DNA of 13,507 bases from an uncultured Alphaproteobacteria bacterium (GTDB lineage Bacteria; Pseudomonadota; Alphaproteobacteria; Rickettsiales; UBA1997), in the NCBI GenBank assembly GCA_903858915.1, contig CAIOKL010000194.1, forward strand, positions 1 through 13,507. Direction: 5' to 3'. Under the pieces are notes generated by a model, which was not told the origin of the DNA, made no database searches, and was given only the letters and a program-made list of their open reading frames with translations. A program made the translations under genes and the position numbers. Shown here in pieces: positions 12,816 to 13,507 of the stretch. The first letter of the stretch is position 1; the number at the start of each line of letters is the position of its first letter.

Positions 12816-13507
12816 TTAATACCTTCCAACTCTACCGACTCGCATCATGCTTAAATATGATGCGAGTATCACCAATAAAAATAAAGTCTCCATACAATAC
12901 GGCAACATTTCCATAAATAATTCTTGATAAATTATCTTATTTTTAACCGCGTAAAACACTACAAAAGGATATTCAAAAACCTCTTCGCTGACAATAAAAA
13001 GTTCACTTCTTTTTAACAAATTAAAGCTCGAAAAAATATTAGATTTTTTAAAAAAATTCATATTTTTTACTTTTGATAAAAAAGCACTATTTTCTGAAAA
13101 ATATCTTTTATTTGAATCTAAAACAATTTTTCCATCATAATTTAAAATCACAAAATTGCCAAAATTTTTCATGGAAGAAGTTTTAAATTTTTCTATCAAA
13201 CTTTCGACTTTTACACTCAAAACCGAAGTTCCAACATGATGGCCATTTTTACCCACAACTCCAACCGCGATTGGCAAAATATTTTGCCCACTCAAAGCCC
13301 CAACGACGGTTTTTCCAACTTGTAATTTCCATGGTTCATGCTCAGTTTTTTCAAGATAGTCGCGTGAAGAAAGGTCAATGGGCTTCAAAACCTTGCCAGC
13401 ACTGCTTGCAATCAAATATTTATTGCTATCAATCCAATATAACATTCCCTCAAAAAATACTTGATTTGCTATATGATTTTGGTTGCGAATTCTGTCAATC
13501 GAAGACA
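12816..13507 (-). CDS. Cache-domain membrane sensor, 5'-partial, lacks output domain
   Basis: The frame is open to the right edge; an internal Met at 13445 is not the likely start, so about 229 C-terminal residues are visible. The extracytoplasmic part reads like the Cache (PDC-type) ligand domain of histidine kinases, diguanylate cyclases or chemoreceptors: LYWIDSNKYLIASSAG, PIDLSSRDYL, PWKLQVGKTVVGALSGQ and ILPIAVGVVG. A second, smaller module follows with FVILNYDGKIVLDSN. A hydrophobic helix (about LPYCMETLFLLVILASYLSM) precedes a tail of ten residues (MRVGRVGRY), and the gene then stops. No HAMP, HisKA, GGDEF or MCP signalling domain follows, unlike usual family members. It is either a truncated receptor or a stand-alone sensor acting through a partner. 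Its stop abuts the pilin stop (TTAATTAA). Confidence 0.7.
   Translation of the reverse strand, partial: SSIDRIRNQNHIANQVFFEGMLYWIDSNKYLIASSAGKVLKPIDLSSRDYLEKTEHEPWKLQVGKTVVGALSGQNILPIAVGVVGKNGHHVGTSVLSVKVESLIEKFKTSSMKNFGNFVILNYDGKIVLDSNKRYFSENSAFLSKVKNMNFFKKSNIFSSFNLLKRSELFIVSEEVFEYPFVVFYAVKNKIIYQELFMEMLPYCMETLFLLVILASYLSMMRVGRVGRY
12838..12867. repeat. perfect 11-bp inverted repeat near convergent gene ends
   Basis: The arms ACTCGCATCAT (12838-12848) and ATGATGCGAGT (12857-12867) are exact reverse complements with an 8-nt loop. The repeat lies within the last codons of the sensor gene and 22 nt past the stop of the second pilin gene. No T-run follows on either strand, so it is not a standard intrinsic terminator. 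It could still protect or stop the pilin transcript 3' end, or mark a rearrangement breakpoint. Confidence 0.65.

Noticed and set aside
12838..12867. Calling the hairpin a standard intrinsic terminator
   Set aside because: No T-run follows the stem on either strand.

Overview
The window looks like chromosomal DNA from a low-GC Gram-negative alphaproteobacterium, possibly Rickettsiales-like. This is an inference from the compact pyrH-frr-uppS-cdsA cluster, the strong A+T richness of the spacers and the protein style. For example, the UppS carries MDGNAR where MDGNGR is usual. Species cannot be named from the sequence alone. Almost no gene start has a visible Shine-Dalgarno sequence.

Layout. 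Positions 1-605 hold no intact gene. They contain two degenerate copies of a short GC-richer repeat, two hairpins (one a likely bidirectional terminator at 232-258) and, on the minus strand at 285-470, a decayed fragment that reads like the N-terminal domain of a YhcG/DUF1016 PDDEXK-type nuclease. Next, on the plus strand, is a translationally coupled umuD-umuC pair (606-2446) for an error-prone DNA polymerase V. It converges with a minus-strand operon.

Positions 8097-2457 (minus) form a tight seven-gene housekeeping run: pyrH, frr, uppS, cdsA, thiG, a phosphomannomutase/phosphoglucomutase gene and coaE. Gaps run from 19 nt down to a 14-nt overlap. The run joins UMP kinase, ribosome recycling, undecaprenyl diphosphate and CDP-diacylglycerol synthesis, thiamine thiazole formation, sugar-phosphate isomerisation and the last step of CoA synthesis. 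A short class A penicillin-binding protein lies upstream on the same strand (10018-8267). It is transcribed divergently from a PabC-like aminotransferase-fold enzyme (10024-10869), with only 5 nt between the two start codons.

The right end is accessory in character. Two adjacent paralogous genes (10884-11780 and 11817-12815) encode prepilin-type N-termini fused to large LamG/concanavalin-like domains, and both have Ala instead of Gly before the predicted prepilin peptidase cut. They converge, with zero spacing between stop codons, on a Cache-type membrane sensor gene. That gene enters from beyond the right edge and stops just after its final membrane helix, with no kinase or cyclase output domain. 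A perfect 11-bp-stem hairpin lies at this junction. The pilin-lectin pair and the output-less sensor are the least ordinary part of the window and the best candidate for a new surface-adhesion/sensing locus, but a functional link between them is only inferred from position.
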